This document shows, in pieces, positions 24,486 to 32,416 of a stretch of DNA of 64,000 nucleotides. The stretch spans positions 33,198 through 97,197 of the forward strand of contig JAWABQ010000002.1 in assembly GCA_038884575.1 (NCBI GenBank), read 5' to 3'. The stretch is from JAWAAW01 sp038884575 (GTDB taxonomy: Archaea; Nanobdellota; Nanobdellia; Woesearchaeales; ARS49). The position numbers and the translations under genes were made by a program. The notes under the pieces are model-generated. The model did no database searches. It was not told the DNA's origin and saw only the letters and a list, made by a program, of their open reading frames with translations. The number at the start of each line of letters is the position of its first letter. Within the stretch, counting starts at the first letter, position 1.

Positions 24486-25055
24486 ATGATTATGACCTCC
24501 CAAGAAGTTGATGAATTTGCTTATGAGCTGAAAATACCCAAGGAAAGGGTCGCCGTGCTCATAGGAAAGAAAGGCGAGCTGAAACGACAGCTGGAACACG
24601 TCACAAAGACAAAAATAAAAGTCGATTCGGACGAGGGCGACGTGAGCATTTCAGGCGCTGATGCCTTATTGCTGTACAGCTGCCGCGAAATAGTCAGGGC
24701 AATAGGCAGGGGATTTAACCCGCAAATCGCAATGCAGCTCCTGAAGCAGGACTATGGAATTGAGTTCATTAACCTGACTGAATATGCATCCACACAAAAA
24801 GAGCTTGAAAGGCTCCGCGGAAGAGTCATTGGCGAGGGCGGGAAGTCACGAAAAACAATCGAGGACCTGACATTCACGAATATCAGCGTTTACGGAAAGA
24901 CAATAGGCATCATCGGAAGGCTCGAAGGCATTCCTGCTGCAAGAAAGGCAGTTGAGGCACTGCTTTCAGGCAGAAAACACGGAACAGTGTACAAGTTCCT
25001 TGAGCGCAACAGGAAACAGATGCGCTTAGCGGAACAGGGTGTTGACAATGGCTGA
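24486..25055 (+). CDS. Pno1/Dim2-like KH-domain ribosome assembly protein
   Basis: 189 residues with two KH modules; the first carries VLIGKKGELKRQLE (about 28-41), the second RVIGEGGKSRKTIEDLT (about 117-133). It matches archaeal Pno1/Krr1 homologues, which bind the 3' end of 16S rRNA. TATA CATTTAAAAAC near 24447 and absence of a ribosome-binding site favour a leaderless start at 24486 (24492 is an alternative). The 3' end overlaps top6B by eight bases. Confidence 0.92.
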   Translation: MIMTSQEVDEFAYELKIPKERVAVLIGKKGELKRQLEHVTKTKIKVDSDEGDVSISGADALLLYSCREIVRAIGRGFNPQIAMQLLKQDYGIEFINLTEYASTQKELERLRGRVIGEGGKSRKTIEDLTFTNISVYGKTIGIIGRLEGIPAARKAVEALLSGRKHGTVYKFLERNRKQMRLAEQGVDNG

Positions 25056-26682
25056 AAAAATCATTGCAGAAAAGCTGGCTGAGAAGCAGAAGGCGGTTTC
25101 TGTTGCTGAATTCTTTGAGAGAAACAGGCATTTGCTTGGCTTTGACAACAAAAGAAAAGCCCTGCTGACAGTGGTAAAGGAGGCAGTTGACAACTCCCTT
25201 GACGCCTGCGAGGAGGCAAGAATACTGCCAGAGGTTTCTGTGCAAATAATCGAAATGGGCAATGAAAGGTTCAGGATAATTGTTGAGGACAACGGGCCAG
25301 GAATAGTCAAGAAGCAGATTGCAAACGTGTTCGCAAGACTGCTTTACGGCTCAAAATTCCACACAATGAAGCAGGGCAGGGGCCAGCAGGGGATAGGCAT
25401 TTCTGCAGCAGTACTTTACGCGCAACTGACAACAGGAAGGCCTGCAAAAATAACAACAAGAATAGACCCAAAACACCCTGCACACCACATGGAACTGCAT
25501 CTTGACACAAAAACAAACGAGCCGCACATAGTCAAGGAACACGAAATTGAGTGGAAAAAAGACCACGGCACAAAAGTCGAGCTTGACATCGAGGCAAGCT
25601 ACCAGAAAGGAGACCAAAGCGTTGACAGCTACCTGAAGGAAACAGCAATCGTCAACCCCCACGCAACAATAGTTTACACAAATCCAAAAGCAGAACAGGT
25701 CATATTCCCAAGGGCTTCTGACAAGCTTCCAAAAGAGCCGCAGGAAATCAAGCCACACCCATATGGTGTTGAGATTGGAATAATGCTCAAAATGATTCGT
25801 TCAACAGAATCAAGGACACTGCAGTCATTCCTGATGAACGAATTCTCAAGGGTCGGAAGCCAGACAGCAAAGGAAATCTGCGCAAACGCAGGCCTGACCA
25901 CTGACATGAAGCCTCGCGAGCTCGAACTCGGGCATGTCGAAAAGCTGATGGAGGGTATAAAGAAGACAAAAATCATTGCGCCGCCAACAGACTGCATAGT
26001 GCCGATAGGCGAGGAATTATTGGAAAAAGGGCTTCGCAAGGAAGTTGCAGCAGAATTCTACACTGCTGTTACCCGACCTCCTGAAGTTTACCGCGGAATC
26101 CCGTTCGTCATTGAGGTTGCGCTCGCATATGGAGGACAGCAGCCCAAGGAGGAGCCTGCAAGAATCTTGAGGTTTGCAAACAGGGTTCCGCTATTGTACC
26201 AGCAATCGTCCTGCGCAGCATTCAAGAGCATCCTGCAGACAAACTGGAAGCCTTACGGAATGCAGCAAAGCGGAGGGGCAGTGCCAGTAGGTCCATTGAC
26301 AATAATTGTCCATCTGGCATCAGTCTGGCCGCCATTCACGTCAGAAGCAAAAGAAGCCATAGCGCACTATCCGGAAATCGTCAAGGAAATCAAGCTTGCG
26401 CTGCAGGAGGCAGGAAGAAGGCTTGGAGCATACGTAAACAAGAAAAGAAGAGTGGGGCTTGAAAGGGAAAGGGTAAACATATTTGAGCGCTACATCCCGG
26501 AAGTCGCTGATTCGCTGGCAGCACTGTCAGGCGAGAACAAGAAAGCCCTTGAGTCCCAGCTGAACTCAATGCTTGCAAAGAACAAGGAATTCATAATCAG
26601 CAATACTGCAGCCATTCCAGAATCAAGAAAAGATGAAGAAGACAAAATCAAGCTCACGGGCTCAGCAGAAAGTGATGAATAA
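25048..26682 (+). CDS. top6B: DNA topoisomerase VI subunit B
   Basis: 544 residues. GHKL ATPase: NSLDAC (N-box), VEDNGPGI, and QGRGQQGIGISAA. H2TH-like and transducer domains follow. Works with subunit A as an A2B2 type IIB topoisomerase relaxing DNA. ATG 25048 is preferred over GTG 25039. The stop and the next start share one base (TAATG). Confidence 0.97.
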   Translation: MAEKIIAEKLAEKQKAVSVAEFFERNRHLLGFDNKRKALLTVVKEAVDNSLDACEEARILPEVSVQIIEMGNERFRIIVEDNGPGIVKKQIANVFARLLYGSKFHTMKQGRGQQGIGISAAVLYAQLTTGRPAKITTRIDPKHPAHHMELHLDTKTNEPHIVKEHEIEWKKDHGTKVELDIEASYQKGDQSVDSYLKETAIVNPHATIVYTNPKAEQVIFPRASDKLPKEPQEIKPHPYGVEIGIMLKMIRSTESRTLQSFLMNEFSRVGSQTAKEICANAGLTTDMKPRELELGHVEKLMEGIKKTKIIAPPTDCIVPIGEELLEKGLRKEVAAEFYTAVTRPPEVYRGIPFVIEVALAYGGQQPKEEPARILRFANRVPLLYQQSSCAAFKSILQTNWKPYGMQQSGGAVPVGPLTIIVHLASVWPPFTSEAKEAIAHYPEIVKEIKLALQEAGRRLGAYVNKKRRVGLERERVNIFERYIPEVADSLAALSGENKKALESQLNSMLAKNKEFIISNTAAIPESRKDEEDKIKLTGSAESDE

Positions 26683-27758
26683 TGAATGATGCAAAGAAAA
26701 AACTGCAAGAAATAGGAAAGGAACTTGTAGAATCAGTCAAGAAAGGAAAACAGCCAAAGATTGACGTCCCAGTAAGGGCATTAAGCAACATAGTCTACAA
26801 CGAGAAGACAAAAACCCTTGAGTTGGGAAACAAGACAGCAGAAAGGATGTTCTTCAATGTCGGACACGTCAAGAAATTCGTCCAGACGCTTGAAGTCGCA
26901 AAGATTTCAAAACAACTGCTTGACCTGGCAAAGCACGCATCACTCAGGGACGTATTCTACATGGCAAAACGCACTTTGCCCGGCACAAACACAAACCTTG
27001 TTGACGAGCAAAGCGAATCAGACAACGCAATAGAGGACATGGAGCTCATTTCAGGATTCTCAAGGGAGCAACTGAACATCAATGCAAACAAGAACGGCTC
27101 AGTAGCAGGGCACGTGGTGATTGAGGACAAGGGAGACACGATAGACTGGAGCAAAATGGGCTCAGGGGGATGGTCAATCCCGTCAAATGTTGAAGACATC
27201 AAGTTCAAGAAAGTAGACGCAAAATACGTCCTCTACATGGAAAAGGCAGCAGTCTGGGAGCGTCTGCACGAGGACAAGTTCTGGGACAAGCACAAATGCA
27301 TCATAATGAGCTCGCAGGGGCAGACAACCCGCGGAATCAGGAGGCTTTTGCAAAGGCTGTCAACAGAACACAGCCTGCCGATTTACGTCCTGTGCGACTA
27401 TGACCCGTACGGAGTCTACATTTACTCCGTCCTGAAGTTTGGCTCTATCAATCTGGCACACATGACGCAGACCCTGACGCTGCCAAATGCAAAATATCTC
27501 GGCATAACCTCTGATGATATTGACAAGTACAACCTGAAAAAGCACTTCATCAAGCTGAAAGACGTTGACATCTCGCGCCTGAAGCAGATTGCAGAGTATG
27601 ACTGGTTCAAGAACAACAAAGTCTGGCAGCGCGAGTTCAAGATGATGAAGGCATTCGGAGCAAAAGCAGAAATCCAGGCATTGAGCGCGCGAGGAATCAC
27701 ATTCATTTCTGACCATTATTTGCCTGAAAAAATAAAGAACAAGGACTGGATTGAATGA
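26682..27758 (+). CDS. top6A: DNA topoisomerase VI subunit A (Spo11-like)
   Basis: 358 residues. The active-site tyrosine is Tyr93 in SLRDVFYMAKR; the TOPRIM acidic residues include the conserved LCDYDPYG (about 243-250). It cuts DNA with a 5' phosphotyrosyl link. Coupled to top6B. The gene stops 13 bases before a convergent tRNA gene. Confidence 0.97.
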   Translation: MNDAKKKLQEIGKELVESVKKGKQPKIDVPVRALSNIVYNEKTKTLELGNKTAERMFFNVGHVKKFVQTLEVAKISKQLLDLAKHASLRDVFYMAKRTLPGTNTNLVDEQSESDNAIEDMELISGFSREQLNINANKNGSVAGHVVIEDKGDTIDWSKMGSGGWSIPSNVEDIKFKKVDAKYVLYMEKAAVWERLHEDKFWDKHKCIIMSSQGQTTRGIRRLLQRLSTEHSLPIYVLCDYDPYGVYIYSVLKFGSINLAHMTQTLTLPNAKYLGITSDDIDKYNLKKHFIKLKDVDISRLKQIAEYDWFKNNKVWQREFKMMKAFGAKAEIQALSARGITFISDHYLPEKIKNKDWIE

Positions 27759-27770
27759 TTTGCTTCGCTA

Positions 27771-27877
27771 CGGCCCTGGGAGGATTTGAACCCCCGATCT
27801 TCCGCTCACTCCGACTAGGAATAGAAGGTTCAGCGGCATACGCCACGGCTGCTCTATCCAAGCTGAGCTACAGGGCC
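27771..27877 (-). tRNA. tRNA-Arg (TCT), apparently interrupted by two introns
   Basis: Acceptor GGCCCTG (27877-27871) pairs with CAGGGCC (27778-27772), discriminator G. D arm GCTC/GAGC and T arm GGGGG TTCAAAT CCTCC are normal. The 107-base length needs about 32 extra bases removed. The best reading gives anticodon loop CTTCTA-A with TCT at 27825-27823, a 15-base intron after position 37 (27821-27807), and a second insertion of about 17 bases inside the 5' side of the anticodon stem. TATA CTTTTAAATC lies near 27906. The tRNA is clear; the exact introns are not. Confidence 0.85.
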
Positions 27878-27975
27878 AATGCTTATTCGCACATTTTCAG
27901 CTCTTTTAAATCTTTCCACTGGTCACTGGACATGGTCACGCAGGGTATGAAAACCAGGTGTCGATAAGATGAGGC

Positions 27976-28677
27976 ATGATTTCAGCAGAGTTGGCTGAAT
28001 TGGCAGGAATTTTTGCTGCCGATGGGTGTATGCAAAAAGATTACATTTGTTTATGGGGCAATATCAGAGAGGACCGGCCTTATTATGAAGGAACAATTAC
28101 TTCTTTATTTGAAAAAGAGTTTCATACGACACCTAAATGCCATGAAAAACCAAGCAATTCTGTGTATGGCTTTTATATCTGCAAAAGGAAAATAATCCAA
28201 GAGTTTCAAAAACTGGGTTTTCATCCAGGAAATAAGACATATACAGTTAAAGTTCCTGAACAGATAATGACAGACAGGCGACCTGAAATCTGGGCAAGTT
28301 TTATTCGTGGATTTTTTGACGGTGATGGCTGTTTGCACTTCAGCAAAAGAAAGGGCACCTATTCTAAATTCAAAAGAGAGCATCACACATATCCAAGAAT
28401 ACTCATTACTTCTCGATCATTCGGTTTAGCGCGGCAGATTTATGAACTCTTACAGAGATTAGGAATTCATTCAACGCTAACTTATAAAAAACCAGGAACA
28501 CTCAGAGAAAATCCTTGCGCAGTAATTACCATTCGAGGCATTCAGATGTTAGAGAATTGGATGAAAATTATAGGGATGAGTAATAATTCAAGTCTTACAA
28601 AATATTTGCTTTGGAAAAAACAGGGATTTTGTCCATCTTATACTTCGATGAAAGAGCGTATAGAACTTATGGCCTGA
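27976..28677 (+). CDS. Free-standing LAGLIDADG homing endonuclease
   Basis: 233 residues with two LAGLIDADG helices: LAGIFAADG (9-17) and IRGFFDGDG (about 110-118), so it can cut DNA as a monomer. No intein splicing motifs and no host gene around it. The DNA is visibly more A+T-rich than its neighbours, suggesting recent transfer. It stands between two tRNA genes, one of which has introns, a typical setting for intron-associated endonucleases. It might also act as an RNA maturase. The cleavage site is unknown. Confidence 0.9.
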   Translation: MISAELAELAGIFAADGCMQKDYICLWGNIREDRPYYEGTITSLFEKEFHTTPKCHEKPSNSVYGFYICKRKIIQEFQKLGFHPGNKTYTVKVPEQIMTDRRPEIWASFIRGFFDGDGCLHFSKRKGTYSKFKREHHTYPRILITSRSFGLARQIYELLQRLGIHSTLTYKKPGTLRENPCAVITIRGIQMLENWMKIIGMSNNSSLTKYLLWKKQGFCPSYTSMKERIELMA

Positions 28678-28722
28678 ATTGAGATACTTTTTTAAAGATG
28701 TCACAGCATAACACTGTTGTCT

Positions 28723-28796
28723 GCCGCGGTAGCCAAATCCGGCAAGGCAATCGCCTGCAGAGCGATCATTTGGGGGTTCAAATCCCTCCCGCGGCT
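28723..28796 (+). tRNA. tRNA-Cys (GCA)
   Basis: Acceptor GCCGCGG pairs with CCGCGGC, discriminator T (U73), the Cys identity base. Anticodon stem ATCGC/GCGAT with GCA at 28757-28759. T loop TTCAAAT. No intron. TATA-like TTTTTTTAAAG sits about 26-30 bases upstream. Confidence 0.97.
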
Positions 28797-28816
28797 TATT
28801 CACAAATGTGGTTGTT

Positions 28817-29377
28817 ATGAAACGAGCAATAATTGCATTTATTATCATGATGTTCCTGATAGGATGCCAGCCTGCAGCAAAGCCAGAAGCGCAACAAGCG
28901 CTTGCTGCGGCTCCAGTCCCTGCGACAGCTCCTGCGCCTGTGACTGAATCAGCACCCGCACCACAGCCAGCACCAGCAGAACCAGCTCAATCACCTTATG
29001 AAGTAATGCAGGAAGTTTCTGCAGCTTCAGGGCAGGTGTCGCCAGGACCGACTACTGCATTAGAGCCTGCAGTGCTGAAGGAGGGGTATTTCCACAAGGT
29101 CGTGCACGAGACAAACGGAAATGTGCAGATAGCACGGGCATTGGGCGGAACATTGTCCCTTAACCTGCGCGGGTTTGACACAGAGCCAGGGCCAGGGCTT
29201 ACGGTTGTCCTGCACAACGGCGACCCAGCAAACGGGTATGTTGTTGGAACCCTCATTTCCCACACAGGAAACTACCCATACAGCCTGCCAAATGATTTTG
29301 ACGTGAACAAGTACACCAAAGTCGCAATTTATAACAAGAAATACAACGTGGTATGGGGCGAGGCTGACCTCAAGTGA
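28817..29377 (+). CDS. DM13-domain lipoprotein
   Basis: 186 residues. Signal peptide 1-16 ends in LIGC, with Cys17 the likely lipid site. Residues 18-75 form a Pro/Ala/Gln linker. The last 100 residues match the DM13 domain (PF10517): GYFHKVVHETNGNVQIA, LNLRGFDTEPGPGLTVVL, then YPYSLP and VAIYNKKYNVVWGEADL. DM13 domains are predicted to take part in redox reactions outside the cell. Start ATG 28817; GTG 28808 is an alternative. The stop overlaps the next gene. Confidence 0.85.
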   Translation: MKRAIIAFIIMMFLIGCQPAAKPEAQQALAAAPVPATAPAPVTESAPAPQPAPAEPAQSPYEVMQEVSAASGQVSPGPTTALEPAVLKEGYFHKVVHETNGNVQIARALGGTLSLNLRGFDTEPGPGLTVVLHNGDPANGYVVGTLISHTGNYPYSLPNDFDVNKYTKVAIYNKKYNVVWGEADLK

Positions 29378-30156
29378 AGCGAAAAATCCTGCTGAAGAAG
29401 GAGCAAAAGCAGTTTGTGCCAGAGCTTGACAGGGAAGTAAGGATTGAAAAAGAGGCAATGTTCTACGTTTTTGACCCAGGAAAGGACTTTCACACAAAAT
29501 ATGGCGCAATAAGCAAAAAAGAGCTTGCCAAAAAACCAGGAAGCCATGTAAAAACATCAAAAGGAAAGGAATTCACACTGATCGAGGCTGATTTTGCAGA
29601 CGACTTAGGGCACATACGCAGGCTTCCCCAGACAATGTCAGCCAAGGACATGGGAATAATTGTTTCCGCAACAGGCGTGAACAAAGAAAGCTTTGCAATA
29701 GACGCAGGGACAGGCTCTGGCGCGCTTGCCTGCTATCTTGCACACATTTGCAAAAAGGTTGTGAGCTATGAAATAATGGACAAGCACATTGAAGTCGCAA
29801 AACAAAACCAAAAATTCCTTGGCTTGAAGAATTTGGTGATTAAGAAAGGAAGCATTTACGAAAAAATCCCTGAAAAAAATGCTGATTTGCTTGTCCTTGA
29901 CGTGCCAGAGCCGTGGAAGGCAATAAAAACAGCAGAAAACGCATTAAGAATCGGCGGATACCTTGTTGTTTATGCAATACAGGCAACACAAATGCTGAAT
30001 TTCGCAAATGCAATACTCAAAGACAAGAGGTTTTTGCTTGTAAAAACCTGCGAACTAATCGAAAGGACGTGGAAAGCAGAAGGAAACATACTCAGGCCAA
30101 GCACAGCGCCATTCGGCCACACAGGATTCCTTGTTTTTGCGAGGAAAATATGCTGA
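29374..30156 (+). CDS. trmI: tRNA (adenine-N1) methyltransferase TrmI
   Basis: 260 residues. The N-terminal beta domain is followed by the SAM motif AIDAGTGSGALACYLA (about 109-124) and the DVPEPW segment (about 179-184) typical of TrmI/Trm61. In archaea it methylates A57/A58 of the tRNA T loop. It begins with GTG at 29374, overlapping the preceding stop; the next Met would remove part of the N-terminal domain. Confidence 0.9.
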   Translation: MKRKILLKKEQKQFVPELDREVRIEKEAMFYVFDPGKDFHTKYGAISKKELAKKPGSHVKTSKGKEFTLIEADFADDLGHIRRLPQTMSAKDMGIIVSATGVNKESFAIDAGTGSGALACYLAHICKKVVSYEIMDKHIEVAKQNQKFLGLKNLVIKKGSIYEKIPEKNADLLVLDVPEPWKAIKTAENALRIGGYLVVYAIQATQMLNFANAILKDKRFLLVKTCELIERTWKAEGNILRPSTAPFGHTGFLVFARKIC

Positions 30157-30159
30157 AAA

Positions 30160-31800
30160 TCAGATGCTGAATTCTTCCTTGACCTGCTTTTCAAAAATCA
30201 TTCTTGCAGGGAAGCCCTTGCTCGCGACAAAAGTGTTAAAGTCAACCCTTGATATGCCCTTTGACATTGCCTTTCTCTGAAGTTCTGCAATTCTTTGGCC
30301 AAAAACGCTGTAATTCGGCGAGTATCCGGGGTTTTCAAAGAAGCTAAATGTAAGGTCAAAGATGCGCTTCTTTGGCAATCCTGTTTTTTTGTGAGCCCAT
30401 TCAACAAAATCCGCATATTTTTGCTTGCCGGAATTGACCCTGCTGTCGCTGATTGCCCGCAAGAACCTTCCAACACGCCATTTTCTCACGACATATTCCA
30501 TTGCATCGTTAAAAGTCTCCAAGTCAGAATACTGGCTAATGAACTTTATCACGTTTTTTTCTGCCTTGCTTGGCATGTATTCGTGCTCCAAATGCCTGAA
30601 AACCTCAAGAAGCTCAATTTCGCGGTGAAAGCTCAAGCCCTCTGTGATTGGCGTGTCCAAGGATGAGCCAAGAATCTCAACCAATCTGAGCTTTCCAAGA
30701 TACCCTGTATAGCTGTTCATGAAGTTGACACAGTGGCCGTGCTCTTCGTGAATTGTTAACTGGAAAATTTCAGGAAGGCAGTCATTAGGGCTTCCTCTTT
30801 TGTCTGTTGTCGCGAAATAAATGCAGAAAGGCTTCTTTGTCAGTGTTCCCATTGGGCTCATTGCTCCACTAGGCATGAAAGGAACCATGTATTTAGGAGT
30901 CTCAATTACCCTGACATCATATTTCGGAGTTATTCTGACTAATTTTTCCTCTGCAATGTCCTGAAGCAAGTGCCTGGTCTCAATTATGACCTTGATTAGC
31001 TTGTTCAAAGGCACATTAAACTTCTTTTTCATTGCAGCATCAATGTCTGGAATGCTGTTTTTGCAGTTCAGCTTTGAAGCAAGCTTTGCGCTGATTGCCT
31101 TCAGCTTTGGCATATCTTCTTCAAGCCAGCCCATTGCCTTGTTTTCTATGTCTTTTGCTGATTCAGGATAGTCATAGTAGTCTTTCAGGATTTTCGGATA
31201 AACTTTTTCCCTTCTGAACCCCTTGCCGTGCTTCTTTAACAGCGGAAAGACTTCTGTGAAGTCGCCTTTCCTTATTTTTCCGACAAGGCAGGCATTGCGC
31301 CATTCCCTGACTTTTTCTGCCAGAACATCAAGCTTTTTCTTTGTGCTTTCTTTCTTGACATTGTTTTTTGCTGTTGCAATCACTCCAAGCGCGCCATCGC
31401 AGGAAAGGACTGTGAGAATTTTGATTTCAGCAGGCCAGTCTTTTTTCAAAAGGTATTTTTTGACATCCAAGCTCTTTGAGCAGCCGTCTGCGAGCTTCCT
31501 GATGTGGCTTTCCTTAAAGCCCTCAATCAGAAAATGGTTGTAAAGATAACTCATTACACCGCCAGGAGGGTCATTGACTTCCTCAAACAGGAAGCCGCGC
31601 CTAATTGATTTGAGATATTTTGTGGCTTTCTTGTCTTTTTTGCACTTTTTCAGCAGTTTATCAATCTCTGCAAGAGCCCTTTTCTCATTTTCCTTTGTTG
31701 GAATCCAGACTTTGCCTGCATATTGCTTTAATCCTGCGCAGAAAGCGCCCAATGGTGAGATTTTTTTCCACAATGAGAATATTTTATTGTCAATCTTCAT
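30160..31800 (-). CDS. Putative metallopeptidase with HExxxH motif
   Basis: 546 residues, mainly helical, no signal peptide. HEEHGH at 351-356 has HExxxH spacing, and EGLSFHREIE (about 385-394) is a likely third-ligand helix; the pattern is reminiscent of DUF885-type gluzincins (HE..PGHH and EG...Y.E). The metal site appears intact but the motif differs from both DUF885 and M32. Substrate unknown. Leaderless start 27 bases from a TATA box shared with the DUF99 gene. Confidence 0.7.
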   Translation of the reverse strand: MKIDNKIFSLWKKISPLGAFCAGLKQYAGKVWIPTKENEKRALAEIDKLLKKCKKDKKATKYLKSIRRGFLFEEVNDPPGGVMSYLYNHFLIEGFKESHIRKLADGCSKSLDVKKYLLKKDWPAEIKILTVLSCDGALGVIATAKNNVKKESTKKKLDVLAEKVREWRNACLVGKIRKGDFTEVFPLLKKHGKGFRREKVYPKILKDYYDYPESAKDIENKAMGWLEEDMPKLKAISAKLASKLNCKNSIPDIDAAMKKKFNVPLNKLIKVIIETRHLLQDIAEEKLVRITPKYDVRVIETPKYMVPFMPSGAMSPMGTLTKKPFCIYFATTDKRGSPNDCLPEIFQLTIHEEHGHCVNFMNSYTGYLGKLRLVEILGSSLDTPITEGLSFHREIELLEVFRHLEHEYMPSKAEKNVIKFISQYSDLETFNDAMEYVVRKWRVGRFLRAISDSRVNSGKQKYADFVEWAHKKTGLPKKRIFDLTFSFFENPGYSPNYSVFGQRIAELQRKAMSKGISRVDFNTFVASKGFPARMIFEKQVKEEFSI

Positions 31801-31849
31801 TGTACCGGTTTATTCGTGAAAACATATATAAATGTATTGTCAGTAAATC
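31801..31849. promoter_or_regulatory. Bidirectional promoter with one TATA box
   Basis: The 49-base spacer between divergent starts (31800 minus, 31850 plus) has CATATATAAAT at about 31823-31833 as its only TATA element, about 27 bases from the left start and 23 from the right. Confidence 0.65.
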
Positions 31850-32416
31850 ATGGCAATGAAAACAGAAGCAAGGGTTATTGGAATTGATGACAGCCCTTTT
31901 GTCAAGAGAAAAGACAAAAAAGTGCTGCTTGTCGGCGTTGTTTACCGCGGCGGAGTCTTTCCTGACGGCGTTGTTACCACTTACGCAACTGTTGACGGCA
32001 CTGACGCAACAGAAAAAATAGCCTCAATGATAAACAAGTGCAGGTTCAGGACCCAATTGCAGGCAATAATGCTCAAAGGAGTGGCAGTAGGCGGGTTTAA
32101 TGTAATAGACATTTACAAACTGCACAAGCTTACAAGAAGGCCTGTTGTGGTTGTTGTGCGCGACTATCCTGATTTAAATGAAATATTCAGGGTTTTGAAA
32201 TGGCTGAAGAAGAAAAAGGCAATTGCCCTCATCAAGAAGCTGCCAAAACCAAAGAAAATAGGCAAAGTATATGTCCAATATGCAGGAACAAACCTCAAAT
32301 CAGTAAAAGAGCTTCTGAAAATCACCTCAACAAGGGCATTTATCCCAGAACCACTCCGCGTGGCACACCTTATTGCTGCCGGAGTTGTTAAGGGACAGAG
32401 CCGGGGAAGGGCTTAA
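31850..32416 (+). CDS. DUF99 family protein (endonuclease V-like fold)
   Basis: 188 residues. GIDDSPF near residue 10 and the later LTRRPVVVVVRDYPDL are the DUF99 (COG1628) signatures. The family is related by fold to endonuclease V and RNase H, but the function in archaea is not established. The start could be ATG 31850 or 31856. The last four bases overlap the convergent ABCE1 gene. Confidence 0.88.
   Translation: MAMKTEARVIGIDDSPFVKRKDKKVLLVGVVYRGGVFPDGVVTTYATVDGTDATEKIASMINKCRFRTQLQAIMLKGVAVGGFNVIDIYKLHKLTRRPVVVVVRDYPDLNEIFRVLKWLKKKKAIALIKKLPKPKKIGKVYVQYAGTNLKSVKELLKITSTRAFIPEPLRVAHLIAAGVVKGQSRGRA

Noticed and set aside
27755..27967. Plus-strand frame over the tRNA-Arg gene
   Set aside because: It is the antisense of the tRNA; no family match.
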